64,000 nt of DNA from Eulemur rufifrons (GCF_041146395.1 NC_091012.1:12700193-12764192); one strand, 5' to 3'; shown: positions 1 through 15,833, numbered from the stretch's first letter. Notes: generated from the letters alone by a model not told the origin. A program made the numbers and translations.

Positions 1-1122
1 CAAGGCAGATCTTTAGGAAGGTCCAGTAGTCTCCGCACAAGGGGCCCGTAAAAGCCTGACTAATGGACAGTGGGTAGTGGGGAAAGAGCTGGCCCTGGCC
101 CCTCCCTGCCCCCAGGCTTTCTTGCTGACCCTGACAGGCCATAAAACTCCATCCCCAGGGTGGCTCCTCTGTGGTCCTTCACACCTCCACAGTGAGGAGG
201 AGGAGGAGGAAGACCATCCCCCCGTCCCATTTGTTGCAGGCTTCCCCCACTCCCCACAGGCAGTGGCCCTGGGAGCAGGACTGCAAAAGAGATGGGGACA
301 CGTGAAGGATGAGCAGTATTGACTTTTTAAAAAATATGCTCATGCACTAAAAAAAGTGAGACATGAATTTTACATGTTGTGCGCACAGAAAGGAAGCAGC
401 AGATAGGCACTTTCAACACGTCTGGAAACAAGAACATGAAATGCTGAGGCAATGCACTGGACCAGACACGTGAACCTGAGAAGGCCAAAGGTTCAAGAGC
501 CCCCAAGAAGCAAGTGTGCACAAGAGCATGTGCCTGTGCGTTTACACGTGCGTGTGCGCAGTAGCTGTTACCATCCACTAGCGCCTGTCATTTGGCGGAT
601 ACAGACACATTAGGAAGAATAGTAAGATTGTGATTCTGTTAATTAAAAAAAAATCTCTTTTCTTCTGATAGGTCATAAGCCATGGTAAATTTTCAATTCA
701 ACCCTCCAGAAAAATTAGAATCCTAGCAGGCTAACACAAATCACCTCTAAGTGGGATGTCAGGGAACTTCACCCAAATCATTTCAATTCCTTTTATGTCC
801 CCATAATGCTGGTGCCTGCAGACCTCGAATTCTGTCCTCTTCTCACAACAGAGAGAAAAACACGTATCAAAATGCCCACAATCTCTACTCCTGCAGCTTG
901 CAGAGAATTTAGCAGAAGATGGCCTCACCTTTGTCTATTTCTGAGGGATCTTAGTGTTTTCTCTTTTAATTTCTCTTAGTGTGGTCAGTGGCTGATTACA
1001 TTTTTATGATAATATTTATAGTTGAATTGTGAATGTCCTGAAGAATGTTTTCTATTTTAAATTTCCTGTGCAGCAAGGATGTAGATCCAATTTTTAGGAA
1101 TGTCTCCCCTCGTATTTTGGTT
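1..1122. other. Unassigned flank left of the WRNIP1 pseudogene
   Basis: I see no gene or recognisable interspersed repeat. The first 320 bases are GC-rich and the rest is AT-richer, with short A-runs. The open frames are short and show no family resemblance. The last 16 bases before the pseudogene form the left target-site duplication. Confidence 0.4.
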
Positions 1123-1138
1123 AAACAAGTAACACACG
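1123..1138. repeat. Left target-site duplication of the WRNIP1 retrocopy
   Basis: The 16-mer aaacaagtaacacacg is identical to 3569-3584. It abuts the first pseudogene bases at 1139-1141. Confidence 0.9.
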
Positions 1139-3568
1139 TTGACCAGGTGCAGTGCCCCGTGTGCCAGCAGATGTTGCCCGCGGCGCACATCAACTCGCAC
1201 CTGGACCGCTGTCTGCTGCTCCACCCCGCGGGGCACGCGGAGCCCGCAGTCGACCCGCACAGCGCCAGGGAGCGGGCCAAGGGGCCCTGGCCGCCAGCAC
1301 CAAGAGGCGGCGGCTGTCGGAGAGCTCCACGCTGAAGCAGCCGGCCACCCTGATGGCGGCTGAGAGCAGCAAGGGCGAGGGAGAGGAGGGCGACGACGGC
1401 TGCGAGAGGGAGAGCAGGGAGAGCTAGGACGCGCCGCCCACGCCCAGAGGCGCCCGCCCCATCCCCGACTTCCCGGTGGCCGCTCCAGCAGCCCCGGGAG
1501 GAAGGGGTCCGGAAAGGGGCCGGCGGCCGCCCCTGCTGCTGTGGGCAACGCGTCTCCGCACAGCTGGGACGAGGCTGAGGCGCAGAAGGAGGAGGAGGCC
1601 TTGGGCAACAGCAATGGCGAGGGAGACGCGGAAGCAGACAGCAAGGACAACCCAGGGCACTGGGATGTGGAGGACGCCGCCACTGCCGCCGCCACGTGTG
1701 GGGCCAGCAGCGGGGCGTCTGCACCCCCGCGCGGTGGCCGCCAATGAGATTCCATAGATGCTGGAGGGCAAGCGGCTGGCCAAGATGCGTCCTGACTCGC
1801 TGCAGGACTACATGGGGCAGAGCAGGGCTGTGGGGCAGGAGACCTTGTTCCGCTCGCTCTTGGAGACCAACGAAATTCCCTCGCTCATCCTTTGGGGGCC
1901 ACCGGGCTGCGGCAAGACCACTCTGGCTCACATCATAGCCAACAACAGCAAGAAGCATAGCACAAGGCTTGTGACATTGTCTGCAACAAATGCCAATACA
2001 AATGATGTGCGAGATGTCATAAAACAAGCTTAAAATGAAAAGAGCTTTTTCAAAAGGAAAACCATCCTTTTTATTGATGAGATTTATCGGTTCAATAAAT
2101 CTCAGCAGGACACTTCCTTCCTCACATGGAATGTGGGATGATCACCGTCATCGTGGCAACCACTGAGAGCCCTTCCTTCCAGGTCAATGCTGCTCTTCTG
2201 AGCTGCTGTCGGGTGATTGTTCTTGAGAAACTTCCAGTAGAGGCAATGGTGACTATTTTAATGTGAGTGATCAACTCACTGGGAATCTATGTCCTAGACT
2301 CTAGCCGTCCCACTGACCCTCTGGGCCACAGCAGCAACAGCAGCTCTGAGCCCTCCGTGATCACAGGGGACAAAGCAGTAGACGCTCTGGCTTACCTCAA
2401 TGACAGGGACGCCCGGGCTGGGTTGAATGGACTGCAGCTGGCCGTGCTGGCCAGGCTAAGCTCCAGGAAGATGTTCTGTAAGAAGAGTGGGCAAACCTAT
2501 TCTCCCAGAAGAGTTCTGATCACTGAGAATGATGTGAAGGAAGGCCTGCAGCTATCCCACATTTTGTATGACCCTGCAGGAGAGGAGCACTACAACTGCA
2601 TCTCCGCCCTGCACAAGTCCATGCGGGACTCCGACCAGAACGCCTCCTTCTACTGGCTGGCTCGCATGCTCGAGGAAGGAGAGGAACCGCTCTATGTAGC
2701 AAGGAGGCTCGTGAGGTTTGCCAGCAAGGACATAGGTCTGACAGACCCATCTGCGTTAATAAAAGCAGTCGCTGCCTACCAAGGCTGTCATTTTATAGGC
2801 ATGCCTGAATGCGAGGTGCTTCTGGCCCAGTGTGTAGTCTATTTTGCCAGAGCCCCTAAAGTCCATTGAGGTATTCAGCACCTATAGCAACATCAAAGCC
2901 CGCCTGAGGAACCACCAGGGCCCTCTGCCCCCAGTGCCTCAGGGCCTTCTGCACCTGAGGAAGGCGCCAACCGGGCTGATGAAGGATTTGGGCTACTGCA
3001 AAGGCTCCAAGTACAACCCCCTGTGCAGCGAGGCTGTGGAGCAGGAATACCTGCCTTAAGAGTTGAGAGGAGTTGATTTTTTCAAGCAAAGGAGGTGCTG
3101 ACTCTTTCAGGTTATGACAGCAGAAGGATGTTTCTTTTTTTAGGAAGGGCCAGAAAGAAGGAGTAACTGGACTGTGAAGTTGGTTGCCTGGTAGAAGTTA
3201 AAACAGACCAACATTTTGTGCCAGAAATTTAAGAGCTCTGTAGGTGGAGGCACAGTTACTTCAACTAAATGTATGACATTGAAATTCTGTTCTTTTGCAC
3301 TCTGTGCAATGGTTATGCTTATGAAAATATTTGGCAGCTTTGTGCAATGAATTAATGTTATAAGGAATTATCTGTTTTGTCATAATATTTAAGTCATAAT
3401 GTCATTTCAGAATTCAGTTCTGTAGGATTTTTTTCTTTAAAAAATGTATATTCTGGGTAGTTTTAATTGGTAAAAAAATGTAATTGTGATTTAATACTGC
3501 ATAGTGTTTTGGGTATTTTTTTATATGCAAAGGTCTTACAAGCCGATAAAACTATTTTAAATAAAAAA

Positions 3569-3584
3569 AAACAAGTAACACACG
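3569..3584. repeat. Right target-site duplication of the WRNIP1 retrocopy
   Basis: This perfect copy of 1123-1138 overlaps the end of the A-tail. An aaataaa polyadenylation-type signal lies just upstream, at 3559-3565. Confidence 0.9.
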
Positions 3585-5879
3585 ATAACTTGGGTAGAAA
3601 ATAATAATTCAAAAAATAGAGATGAGAAATAAGAAAAAAAAAGATAATAAAAAGTCAACATCCCACCCTCTAGAGGTAATCACTGCCAACATTTTGTGTA
3701 TGGCCTTGGGGACTATGCATATGCGGGGGTCTGTACATGTGCACACACACAAAATAGCACGTGCACTGCAACACTGTGCCCAGAACTTTGTATACGATGC
3801 CCTATTTTCTGCATACAAAACCCCAAGGCTAGGAAGGAGCACAAGGCAACGAAGCTGGGTCTCTGGCAAGTTCATAACAGAAGGACTTGAGGACCCAGTG
3901 TGACTGCAGGCAGTCTCCTGATGTCACCATCCCCTCTGCTCCTGAGAAAAGATCAGGGGAAACTTCCTAGAATTTCCTTCCCCATGTGGTCCAGGAAGGA
4001 GTCTGCCAGAGAAGCACTGGGGCAGTTGGGAAGAACAGTCTTCATCCTCCATCAGCCCTTGCATGTAGCTGACCACCCCATGACTGCATGATTTCTGGGT
4101 CTTTTCTCTTCGTGGTGTGTCCTAGCTGAGATTCGCAGCTGACAAACCCGGGGCTAGTAAGTGATGGGGCAGAGGCCAGAGGTGGGAAGGAAGGTGGGCG
4201 GGACAGACCCCCTGCCCATAGAGGAGCACAGGGCCCTCCACGCACTGTTTCATGGGAGTCCCCTCACACGTGTAGAACCCGACTTTGTGGATGGCAAAGC
4301 TGTGAGCATGTGGAATCCGCCCAGGGCCACACACGGAGCCAATCCATGTCAGAGTGAGGAATCAAGCCCATCGCTCTGGCTCCAAAGCGCACTGGGCCCC
4401 GGGAGGCTGCCCTTACACAGAAGGCACCAGTGGGCCTCACGGTGTGGAGGGGAGAGAGACGGCTGCAGAGTTTCAGGGTGAGATGGAACAGCAGTCAGGA
4501 GGAATGCAAGGGGAAGAATGCAAGCCTGCAGAAGAGGCAGTCATGGGGGGTGGAGGGGGAGAGTGACCAAAACAATTTCTAAGGCCAGTTCCAGAAGCAC
4601 AGGGACAAGATACCGGGTCAGGGAGCCTCCACCACAAAGGGCCCCGATGCCAGAGGGAGAGCCAGCCCTCCTGGAGCTTGCCTTGACTCGGTCCCTCTGC
4701 ATAGGGGAGACCTAGATACTCAGTACCTAGGTCTGACGCCGGGTCCCAAGGAGCCGTATTCCAGCAGGATGTTCCAGGAGGTCTGGCTGAGCCTCACACT
4801 GTCCTAGACTTACTGCTCTCTCAGTGTGTTCCCTTGAATTTGAATATTCATGTGCCTGAACTTTTTTCTTCATTTTTGTAGTTCTATAATAATTTGAGTC
4901 TTTGACTTGTAAAATTAGCTTCTGAGTCATTTTTTCCCCTCAGTGACATCTCAGCATTTCCCGTCTCCTAGCTGTGCAGCAAATGCTGATTCCTGTCCTA
5001 GACCAAAGGCCACAGGGGGAAAGTTCTGACGAGGGACTGAATCAGTCTCCTGAAAGATGGAGCAGGTACCAACAGGAACTTGATCTTTATAGCCATGAAA
5101 AGGCAACCTGATTTTTGAAATAGCTATTGCCAGGATCCCAGAAGATGCAAGATGGGGATGAGGCGCCCTTGCATGTGACACTGACTGTACGTGCTGTGTC
5201 TGCATCAACCGAAGGGTCTGTACGTCCACCGGCTCCCCCCTCTGCACACGTCTCCATTCGGTGGGCTGCGTTCCTCTCTCTATTACCCTTCTCCTTTCCC
5301 TTTTATCTGGTCATGTTCCATCACTGGAGTACAGATTTATGAATTTTAGCTTGGTCTTTGTTCCCCATTCTTTAATTTAAATTTACAATGACTAGAGCAC
5401 TTAATTTGCTTTATTAAAAAGCTAACAAAAGGAAGTAGCTTTTTATTAAATAACACTAATTGATTTTTCCCGCAGTGGAAAAGAAGCTCTCCTGCCCTGG
5501 TCACATGGCCTGTGATGAAGATGAGGAGGCCTGTTGTCATCTGTGGCTCTGCACAACCTGGGTCAAGGGTACCTTTCCAAAGAAGGGCATCCTGGAGGCA
5601 CGCCAAGGCCTGAGTCCTCCAGAAGATGAGAGAACTGATCCCATTGTCCAGGTAACTGGCAGGGACACAGATGATCTGGGTTTATAAAGAAAATAGGAGA
5701 TGCAGAGAATACTGTTCTCTGACACTGTGATCCATTAAAAGAGATTTCTGAGTTCTGTGTGCAGAAATGGTTATCACTTCTGGTGGCAGAAAAGAATAAA
5801 TACAAGCCAATTTAACAAGATGCCCTGAGGCCATTGACAATGCAGAAAGATTATAAATCAATAGATTTTTTGTGCTTAT
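3585..5879. other. Unassigned intergenic DNA
   Basis: No gene is supported. About 4320-4390 reads like the antisense of a MIR core (a noncoding SINE), with a 'gggccacacacggagcca' type signature. The rest shows no repeat family I can name with confidence. Open frames are at most about 106 codons and lack recognisable domains. Confidence 0.4.
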
Positions 5880-6136
5880 ACACCTTCCAACAATCTCATT
5901 ACAAATACTTGTTTTTTGATGTAGAGGTTTATTGATATCAATTTCTCTCTTAGTACTGCTTTTCATTGTATCCCATAGATTTTGGTGTGTTGTATTTCCA
6001 TTTGAATTTGTTTTTAGCAATATAAATCTTCTTTAAAATTATTTTGTCTAGTTTTATATCAAGGATATATTGTTATAAAATGATTTGGGAAGAATTTCTT
6101 CTTTCTTGTCTTCTGAAAGAGTTTGTGTAAGGGTGG

Positions 6137-6140
<4 letters not shown>
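5880..6140 (-). mobile_element. Old L1 fragment, antisense (ORF2 region), part 1
   Basis: The text resembles the reverse complement of mid L1 ORF2 (for example 'cattgtatcccatagatttt'). It is continuous in theme with 6448-7978 across an inserted Alu. No open frame survives. Confidence 0.6.
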
Positions 6141-6168
<28 letters not shown>

Positions 6169-6447
6169 GAGACAGGGTTTTGCTCTGTTTCCCAGGCTGG
6201 TGTGTACTGGAGTCACCATAGCTCATTGCAGCCTCCAACTCCTGGGCTCAAGCCATCCTCCTACTTCAGCCTCCCAAGTAGCTGGGACTACAAGTATGAG
6301 CCACGATGTCCAGCTAATTTTTCTATTTTTTGTAGAGACAGGGTCTCATTCCTGCTCAGGCTGTTGTTGAACTCCTAGACTTAAGCAATGTTCAACCTCA
6401 GCTTCTCAAAGTGCTAGGATTATAGGTGTGAGCTGCTGTGCCTGGCT
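6141..6447 (-). mobile_element. Alu SINE, minus strand, with (TTTA)n tail
   Basis: A (TTTA)n tract at 6141-6169 is the complement of the A-tail. It is followed by the reverse complement of an Alu dimer ('cagcctcccaagtagctggg'), ending in cctggct at 6447. It sits inside an antisense L1. Confidence 0.9.
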
Positions 6448-7978
6448 GTGGAATTCTTGATTCATTAAACATTTGCTAGAATTTACTCACAAAGCCCACA
6501 TGAAATGGCTCATTCTTTATGCAGAAATATGTTTACAACTAATTCAATATCTTTAATAATTATATGATAATTTAGATTTGTTCATTTTTTATTGAGTCAG
6601 CTTTGGTGGTTTATATTTTTCTAAGAATTTGTTCACTTTTTCCTGTTTTTGACTATATTGGCATAAATTTGTTTATAACTTAATATGACTATTTTTTCAA
6701 TATTCCCTCCATCTCTAATTGTGCCTCCTTTTCACATCTATTCTTATTTATTTGTGGCTTCTTTTTTTTTTAATTGATGAATTTTGTCAGGGATTTGTCA
6801 CTTATCTTTGTCTTTTCAAAGAATCATCTTTTGTCTAGTTTGATCCTCTATTTCCACTCATTTTATTATTTCCTCTTCTTTGATTTGTTTAAATTTTTTT
6901 TTCTAATTTAAGTTGGATACTTAGCTAATTTTATTTTAGCCTATCTTCTTTAATAATATAAGTTCTAAAACTTATGAATGTCCCATTTAATGTTATACTA
7001 CATTCTACATGTTCAAAACATTAATATTTTATTATCATGCAGCCCTAAATATTTTCTACTATAATTTATATTGACCAACAAATTATGTATGAGTGCTGTA
7101 ATTTGTCCTCGATTTCTAACTTCTTTGAACTTAGGTTAGAAAATGTGTTCCATAGAATATTGATTCTCTAAAATTTGTCTTACTTTTTGGCCCAGCATGT
7201 GGTCAATATTCAAATGTATATTTAATTCATATTTAGAATGAATAAACATTCTCTAGTTTTTGAAGGCATCATTTCTTATGTTCATTAGATCAAGTTTTCA
7301 TTTTATTTATCCTTACGTGTTGCCTAAACACATTTATCCTATGTGTTTCACTTAGTAAAATTACTAAGTGAATTTTATTACAGTTCTGAGTCATTTATCT
7401 TCACTCAGAATTTTGAAGATATATTTCTATTGTTGTCTGGGTGCCACTGTTGCTTTTGCGAAGTTACCTGTCTAATTATTTTTGTTTTACAGACATATTT
7501 TCTCCCTAGTCACTTAAGATCTCCTCTGTGTCTTTGATGTTCTATCATTTTACTGTGGTGTCCCTATTATGAACATCTGTCTACTATACTACTTGGAATG
7601 TGTGGGGATTTCTGAATATAAAGATTTGTGTCTTTTCTTAATTTTAGAAAATTGTCAGTCATTCTTTCAATATTGGTTCTCTCACATCTATTTATTATCT
7701 TTGCCTAGAACTCTAATGAAATGCATATTAGACGATCTCACTCTATGTCTCTTAACCTCTATTTCATATTTTCTATATGTCTGTCTTTGTGAACTGCATT
7801 TTGGGTAATTTATAGAGATCTACTTTCTCAATTAACACTTTTCTTGTGAGCTATTTCAATTTGGGTATTAGTATTATTACATAACTTCTAGAACATCTTA
7901 GTATTTAGTATAATTTATCTATAAAACCCATCTGAAACTAGTGTTTTCTTTGTGAGACAGAGTCAATATCTTTTTATC
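6448..7978 (-). mobile_element. Old L1 fragment, antisense, part 2 (ORF2 towards 5' end)
   Basis: This T-rich, stop-riddled DNA resembles the reverse complement of old mammalian L1, including segments such as 'tgtctgggtgccactgttgc' typical of the antisense 5' part. It continues the L1 interrupted at 6141. The subfamily was not resolved. Confidence 0.55.
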
Positions 7979-8308
7979 TTTTTTTTTTTTTTTTTTTTGA
8001 GGCACTCTTGCTCTGTTGTCTGGGCTAGAGTGTGGTGGCCTCAGCCTAGGTCACAGCAACCTCAAACTCCTGGGCTCAAGCAATCCTCCTGCCTTAACCT
8101 CCTGAGTAGCTGGGACTACAGGCACTCCCCACCACATCTGGTTAATTTTTGTTTGTTTGTTTCTATTTTTAGTTGCCTGGCTAGTTTATTTTTCTATTTT
8201 TAATAGAAATGGTGTCTTGCTCTTGTTCAGCCTGGTCTCGAACTCCTGACCTCAAGTGATCCTCCCGGAGTGTTAGGATTATAGGTGTGAGCCACCACGC
8301 CCAGCCCC
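7979..8308 (-). mobile_element. Alu SINE, minus strand
   Basis: A poly-T run (7979-7998) is followed by the reverse complement of an Alu dimer ending in 'ccaccacgcccagcccc'. The 9-mer aatatcttt at 7965-7973 and 8310-8318 is a plausible target-site duplication. Confidence 0.92.
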
Positions 8309-8800
8309 TAATATCTTTAATGGATAGATGACAATTCAAACTATTTTATTTCTTTTTGAGTTGGTTTTGACAATTTGTTTTTCCTTAAAATTTGTTATTT
8401 TCTCCAATTGCCAAATGTGTTGACATAACATTGCAATGTAAATTTTAAAGCTCTTCTTAATTCATACTTTTATTCTTTGTAAACTACACATTTAAACATA
8501 TTAAACACCTTTATATTAGTTTTTAAGATAATCATTCTAATATCTGCAATTTTGGTGGGATTGATTTTGCATTTTGTTTGTGTTTGTCTCCCAACTCTTG
8601 TTCACAGTAACACTTTTCCTTATATTTTTTGTAATATTTGATTGTGACTTCAGGGTCTTTGTGAATATATTCATGGAAAATTTTAAGGTGTCTAGAAACA
8701 CTGTAAACCAAGTGTTTTGCTTTCTTAATTTTTTTTCCTATAGTAGTATGAAATGACACTTTAAGCTCATATAAAGAGAGACTTGTCATTAGGAATTTTT
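8309..8800 (-). mobile_element. Old L1 fragment, antisense, part 3 (5' region)
   Basis: This is T-rich sequence resuming after the Alu. It resembles the antisense of the L1 5' region, around a 'cttcagggtctttgtgaata' type passage. The right boundary is uncertain. Confidence 0.45.
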
Positions 8801-10397
8801 CTTTATTTTCCCTCCACCCGGAGCCCAAATCAAAACAGACAAGTATATTTGCCATCTCTCTTTGTGGGTCTGTCACCTGGTAGGGATCTAGCTTTATCTA
8901 AGAATCTTTGACATGACCTCACTTTTTGAGGTTCCTGTCCTGACAGCCATGAAAGCCCATGGTCTAAGCCACGAGGATTGAGAAATGTCAGAAAATGCAG
9001 CTGTAAGAGCCTCTGAAATTCTCTACTGTAAGTTTATCACCTTCTATCCCCTCCAACGATTTCTTACTTTTGTGCTCAGGCAACCACACATTTCAAATAT
9101 AAGTATATGCATATATATTTTATTTGACAGTCTCAGGTATTGTACTTCAGGGGCGTTTTTCTGTACATGTAAGCCACTTTATTTGGGGGAATGAATTCTT
9201 TCTTTATCTATTCTTTACAGGAAGCTGGGCAACACTGGAGCATTTTCCTTTCCGTGAGAAGAATGATTCAGCCTCTCAGTGCAACAGTCCTCATTGCACG
9301 TCTCCAACAGTCTTCAAAGTCATAATGCACAATTCTGCAAACAGACTGGGATGTCAAGGAAGTAGATGGAAGGGTTTACAATGCTGCTATTTTATTCAAC
9401 AAGAAATCTAACTACATTTTTAGAAATAGAAATGAAAACACTCATAATTTCACCTCTTTGACACAACTCCTACCTATATTTGTGTAATTTATCATTTTTT
9501 TCTATATACACACATTCTTTTAATACTTATTGCATTGTTTTAAAAAGTATTTTGCATGTATTTGGAACATTAATTATCAGAATTATGAATATAATGAAAG
9601 ACTTTTTCCTTCTAACGGGCTCTTTTTGCACCACACTGGAAACATAAGATTCCAAGAAGACAGAAACAGAATGCCATGTCAGTGCAGTGTATTGTCTCCT
9701 TTTAGGACTAAACCCATTTTTTAATAGCAAACACAAATAATGCTGGGTAATCCCACAACACAAGCAACCATTTGAGTCATGTCAGGTAGGTCTGGTAGAC
9801 ACAGAGAACTAGGACAAAAGAGCCAGAATTGTGCAGAGTGCAGATGCCAATGAGTTCTCCCCCAAAAGTCTTATCTGTGGCCAGTCAAGACTCAGCTATT
9901 AAAATTCTCACCCTAACACCAGTGTCCAACACTGAGTAGTCTTTGATTCTGTTACTCTTGGTAGGAGCGTCATACCTGTCAACATCATGCCCTGGGAAGG
10001 AGACTTGCCTGGGAATGTCAAATTGCTGAGATTTCATCAGCAGCAAAGTAGAAATATAGGCTGTCGGTGTGCAATCCACTGGGACCCCAGGCATAGGGGC
10101 GAGAACAGAGCCCCCAGGCTCTCCAAACACAGACGTGATCACCCTCCAGGCTGTACTTATTGAATGAAAGATTAAATGAATGAATAGAATAAAATGGCAA
10201 AAAGTGTCCACTTTGAAGTTCTTAACAAGCAAACCCTGGTCTCTGCTCTTTGGAGCAGCTAATTGATAACACACACCAAACTCTCCGGCTGGGCAGATTC
10301 TCATTTGGTGTTGTGTTAGCTGCTGCAGGATCCTTCAGGGAAAAGGAACTACTATCCATGTGAAAGGTTTGTTTCTAGAAAATTTTCTAAGGTTGCT
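8801..10397. other. Unassigned intergenic DNA
   Basis: No gene or clearly nameable repeat is seen. A 139-codon minus-strand frame (9885-10304) has no recognisable domain and no supporting context. Confidence 0.4.
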
Positions 10398-10408
10398 AGT
10401 ATAGTAAT

Positions 10409-13345
<2,937 letters not shown>

Positions 13346-13545
13346 TTGTCAAAAATCAATTGATTACATTTGAGCGAGTCTCCTTCTAACTCTCCACTCT
13401 GTCCCATTGATCCAAGTGTCCATTCTTTTGCCAAAGCCAGACTGTCTTGATTACTGTTGCTTTACAGTAAATCTTGAAATTAGATTATATGAGTGCTTCA
13501 GATTTTCTTTTTCAAATTTTTTTGGCCATCTCGGCAGCCCTCTTT

Positions 13546-13844
13546 TGGTTCTGCTTTTACGTGTTTTATCCAATGAAAATCACTGGCCTGCACTGACATC
13601 ACACGTGATTCTCTAGCCTCCGGCCCAGCTCCCCTTCTCTGGCCACACACTCCCGCCTTGGGCGGTGAGCCTCCCCCAGAAACAGCCTCCGCCCTCCTCC
13701 TGCTCATGAACTCTCCCCAACCTACCACCACCCTCAGCAGCACCCTCACCATGCAATCTCCTCTGACACTGCCATATCACAATGCACAAGAACCTTTCCT
13801 TCCTGAGGCTTCTAAAGCAATTATTTTGAGATTCTCCTTGATCC
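13546..13844. other. Unassigned, C-rich intergenic DNA
   Basis: A C- and CT-rich stretch with no recognisable gene or repeat. Confidence 0.35.
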
Positions 13845-14030
13845 CTTAGTGTGGATCTGTGGCCTGGTGACATGAGAATCACACGGGGAGTTATGAAAAC
13901 CCAGATTCTTCCCTTGCTGACCTGCTGTCCAAGAGCCTCCTTGGTCGTCAGTTGGGCCTGATATTTTGATGATTTCACATTGGCCAGATGATTCTATGGC
14001 AGTCAGGTGTGGGAACCCCTGTTATGACAC
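13845..14030 (+). mobile_element. MER5A-like hAT/Charlie DNA transposon fragment
   Basis: The order 'tgtggatctgtggcctggtg', 'catgagaatcacac', then 'gtgggaacccctg' at the end follows the non-autonomous MER5A layout. It is divergent, so the family call is tentative. Confidence 0.45.
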
Positions 14031-14737
14031 GTATCCTGAACTACTCGTGTTGATGGTCACTCTATCATGCATCTGTGAAAATGTTTCATGCACAGAGATC
14101 TGGTCCTGCAATTCCGTGCTCTCCCCAAGCTCTTTTGTGCTCTTTGAATGTTTAGAATCCATATTTTTAGAGGTGGTTATTGACTGAAGACTTGGTTGCA
14201 ATCCAAAACTGCACAGCAGAGCTGAGCAGTTGCCAAGGAGACTGCATGGCCCTCCAAGCCAATCGCATTCACTATCTGGCGTTTGGCAGGAAAGTGGCTG
14301 CTGTTCTAGAAGAAGCAGTGGGTCGCAATCCGGTTGAGCAGCAGAACCCCATGGAAGCTCCCAGAGCTCAGACCTACTGAATCCCCTGCTCTGAGGGACT
14401 CAGTTAACTGTGAAAGTTCTCTGGGTGGTCCCGGTGCAGCCCACCCCCTGCCAGAACCACTGAATGGGGGAGGGGCAGAGGTCGTCCTGGCTCTACTCTA
14501 ACCTGCCTGTCACCTTGGGCAGGTCCTCTTGCCTCCCTGCACTTCAATTTTCTCATCAAGAAAAGAGCTGAGGAAACAAAACATCTCTGAGGGCCCCGCG
14601 ATGGTAACATTCTATGATCCTGTATTCTCGTAACATTTGTCATAATTAGGCCGTTTAATGGTGAGATGCCTGATACCAGTGGATGTCCACTAGGGGTGCA
14701 CTTGCTGATTGCGGGGATCACAGTGATGATTTGGGAA
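14031..14737. other. Unassigned DNA with weak MIR and MER5 resemblance
   Basis: About 14275-14410 has a 'cagacctactgaatc' phrase seen in MER5-type elements. About 14500-14560 has 'caccttgggcaggtcctctt', like a MIR core. Neither is long enough for a firm call. Confidence 0.35.
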
Positions 14738-15074
14738 TGCTACGGCTGAAATGTGCCCCTTCCAAGTTCATGTGTTGAAGCCCCAACCCCCAAGACCTCA
14801 GAATGTGACTGTATTTGGATCTTTATATACTGTATTTGGAGTCTCTAAAGAGGCGATTAAGTTAAAATGAGGTCATTAGGGTGGGCCCCTATATGCCTGG
14901 AGTCCTTCTAAGAAGAGGAGATTGGGACACAGCACAGGGGATGGAGGAGCCCACCCTGCCGACACCCTGATCTCAGAGTCCGGCCCCAGAACTGTGAGTG
15001 AGACAGCAGTTTCCGCTGCCTAAGCCGCCGGGTCCGTGGTACTTTCTCATGGCAGCCCTAGGAAACTAACGCTA
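14738..15074 (+). mobile_element. Solo LTR of MaLR/MLT1 type, plus strand
   Basis: The element has the MLT1-family order: 'ttcatgtgttgaagcccc', 'cctcagaatgtgactgta', 'aggtcattagggtgggccc', 'ccagaactgtgag', then 'ggcagccctaggaaactaa'. This is an ancient ERVL-MaLR long terminal repeat. No internal retroviral region is attached. Confidence 0.85.
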
Positions 15075-15833
15075 GCACGGGGCTGTGGCTGAGAGAAAGT
15101 GCTAGGTTTACGGCTGCAGCATGCTGACATCTGGCTCCCAGAGTTAACCAGAATGATTCCTCTTGTGGGACCGCTGAATCCTGGCTTCCGCCCGCGGACC
15201 TCTCTCTCTCGGGATTGTACAATCCTTTGTCAGTCAGGCCTCAGCGGGGCCAGCCAGGTCTGTTTGAAACGGTAAACAAAAGCTCAGCCTCATACAATAG
15301 TGACATTTACTTCCTTCACGTTCATTCTCAGAATCTTCCATTGCAGCAGGAAACATGTTAGTCAGAGTCCTGTGAAAGCTGATGCAATGTGGGCCTGGAA
15401 GTCTCGGAACAAGGCGCGATGGTGCTGGGGCTGGATGCAGCTCAGCGTGCGGGAGCCGGTGCCTGTACCTTGCCCGCCCCAGGGTCCCCTCCACTCCTGT
15501 CAGTGCCCTGACACCAGGAGCTCATTCATGCTGCAAGTGAGCTGGCTGCAGTTCATTCTCACGCCTGCGCTTGTCTGCCAAACGGTTAAGGCTGATGTGA
15601 CCAGCGTTCACCTCTGTTTGGTATCATGTCTGAGCATCCTTCCTGCTCTGCCCCTGGATTCTGGTGACTGGGACTTGTATTCAAAGCTTTAAGGTGTTTA
15701 GGAAATTTCTTAGAACTAGGTCATACTTATCTTGGTCCCTAAAATTCCCTCTATCAAAAATAAGACACAAAGCCCTTGTGCTGTGGAGAAAGGGGCTTGC
15801 TTCCTCTAGAAAGTTCTAAGGAGATTTCTTTTT
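15075..15833. other. Unassigned intergenic DNA
   Basis: No repeat family is recognised. A 130-codon plus-strand frame (15300-15692) has no recognisable domain. Confidence 0.35.

Larger units (their letters stand above)
1123..3584 (+). pseudogene. WRNIP1: Processed pseudogene of WRNIP1 (Werner helicase-interacting protein 1), 5'-truncated
   Basis: The parent is a AAA+ ATPase with an N-terminal ubiquitin-binding zinc finger (UBZ) that works at stalled replication forks. Similarity starts near 1141 with the UBZ (CPVCQQM...HINSHLDRC) and runs without introns through the acidic linker. It continues through Walker A (GPPGCGKTT, 1896-1922), Walker B (about 2064-2087, DEIY where the parent has DEIH), the C-terminal domain (2267-2869, then another frame to 3058) and the terminal FFKQRRC near 3100. 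A 3'UTR and an A-run follow (3562-3571). The copy is broken. Frameshifts lie near 1290, 1480, 1750, 2130 and 2860, and in-frame stops at 1425-1427, 1755-1757, 2031-2033 and 3057-3059. It lacks roughly the first 16 codons. The 16-bp aaacaagtaacacacg occurs at 1123-1138 and 3569-3584, as expected for L1-mediated insertion. The long minus-strand open frame over 996-2027 is a shadow of GC-rich coding sequence. Confidence 0.95.

Noticed and set aside
996..2027. 343-codon minus-strand open frame
   Set aside because: It is the antisense of the GC-rich WRNIP1 pseudogene. High GC suppresses stop codons, and the translation has no domain.
2267..2869. 200-codon plus-strand frame as an active WRNIP1-like gene
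   Set aside because: It is the C-terminal piece of the WRNIP1 retrocopy, with stops and frameshifts before and after it and no start context or UBZ/Walker parts.
8532..8876. 114-codon minus-strand frame
   Set aside because: Most of it lies in degraded L1 antisense DNA and it does not match an intact L1 protein.
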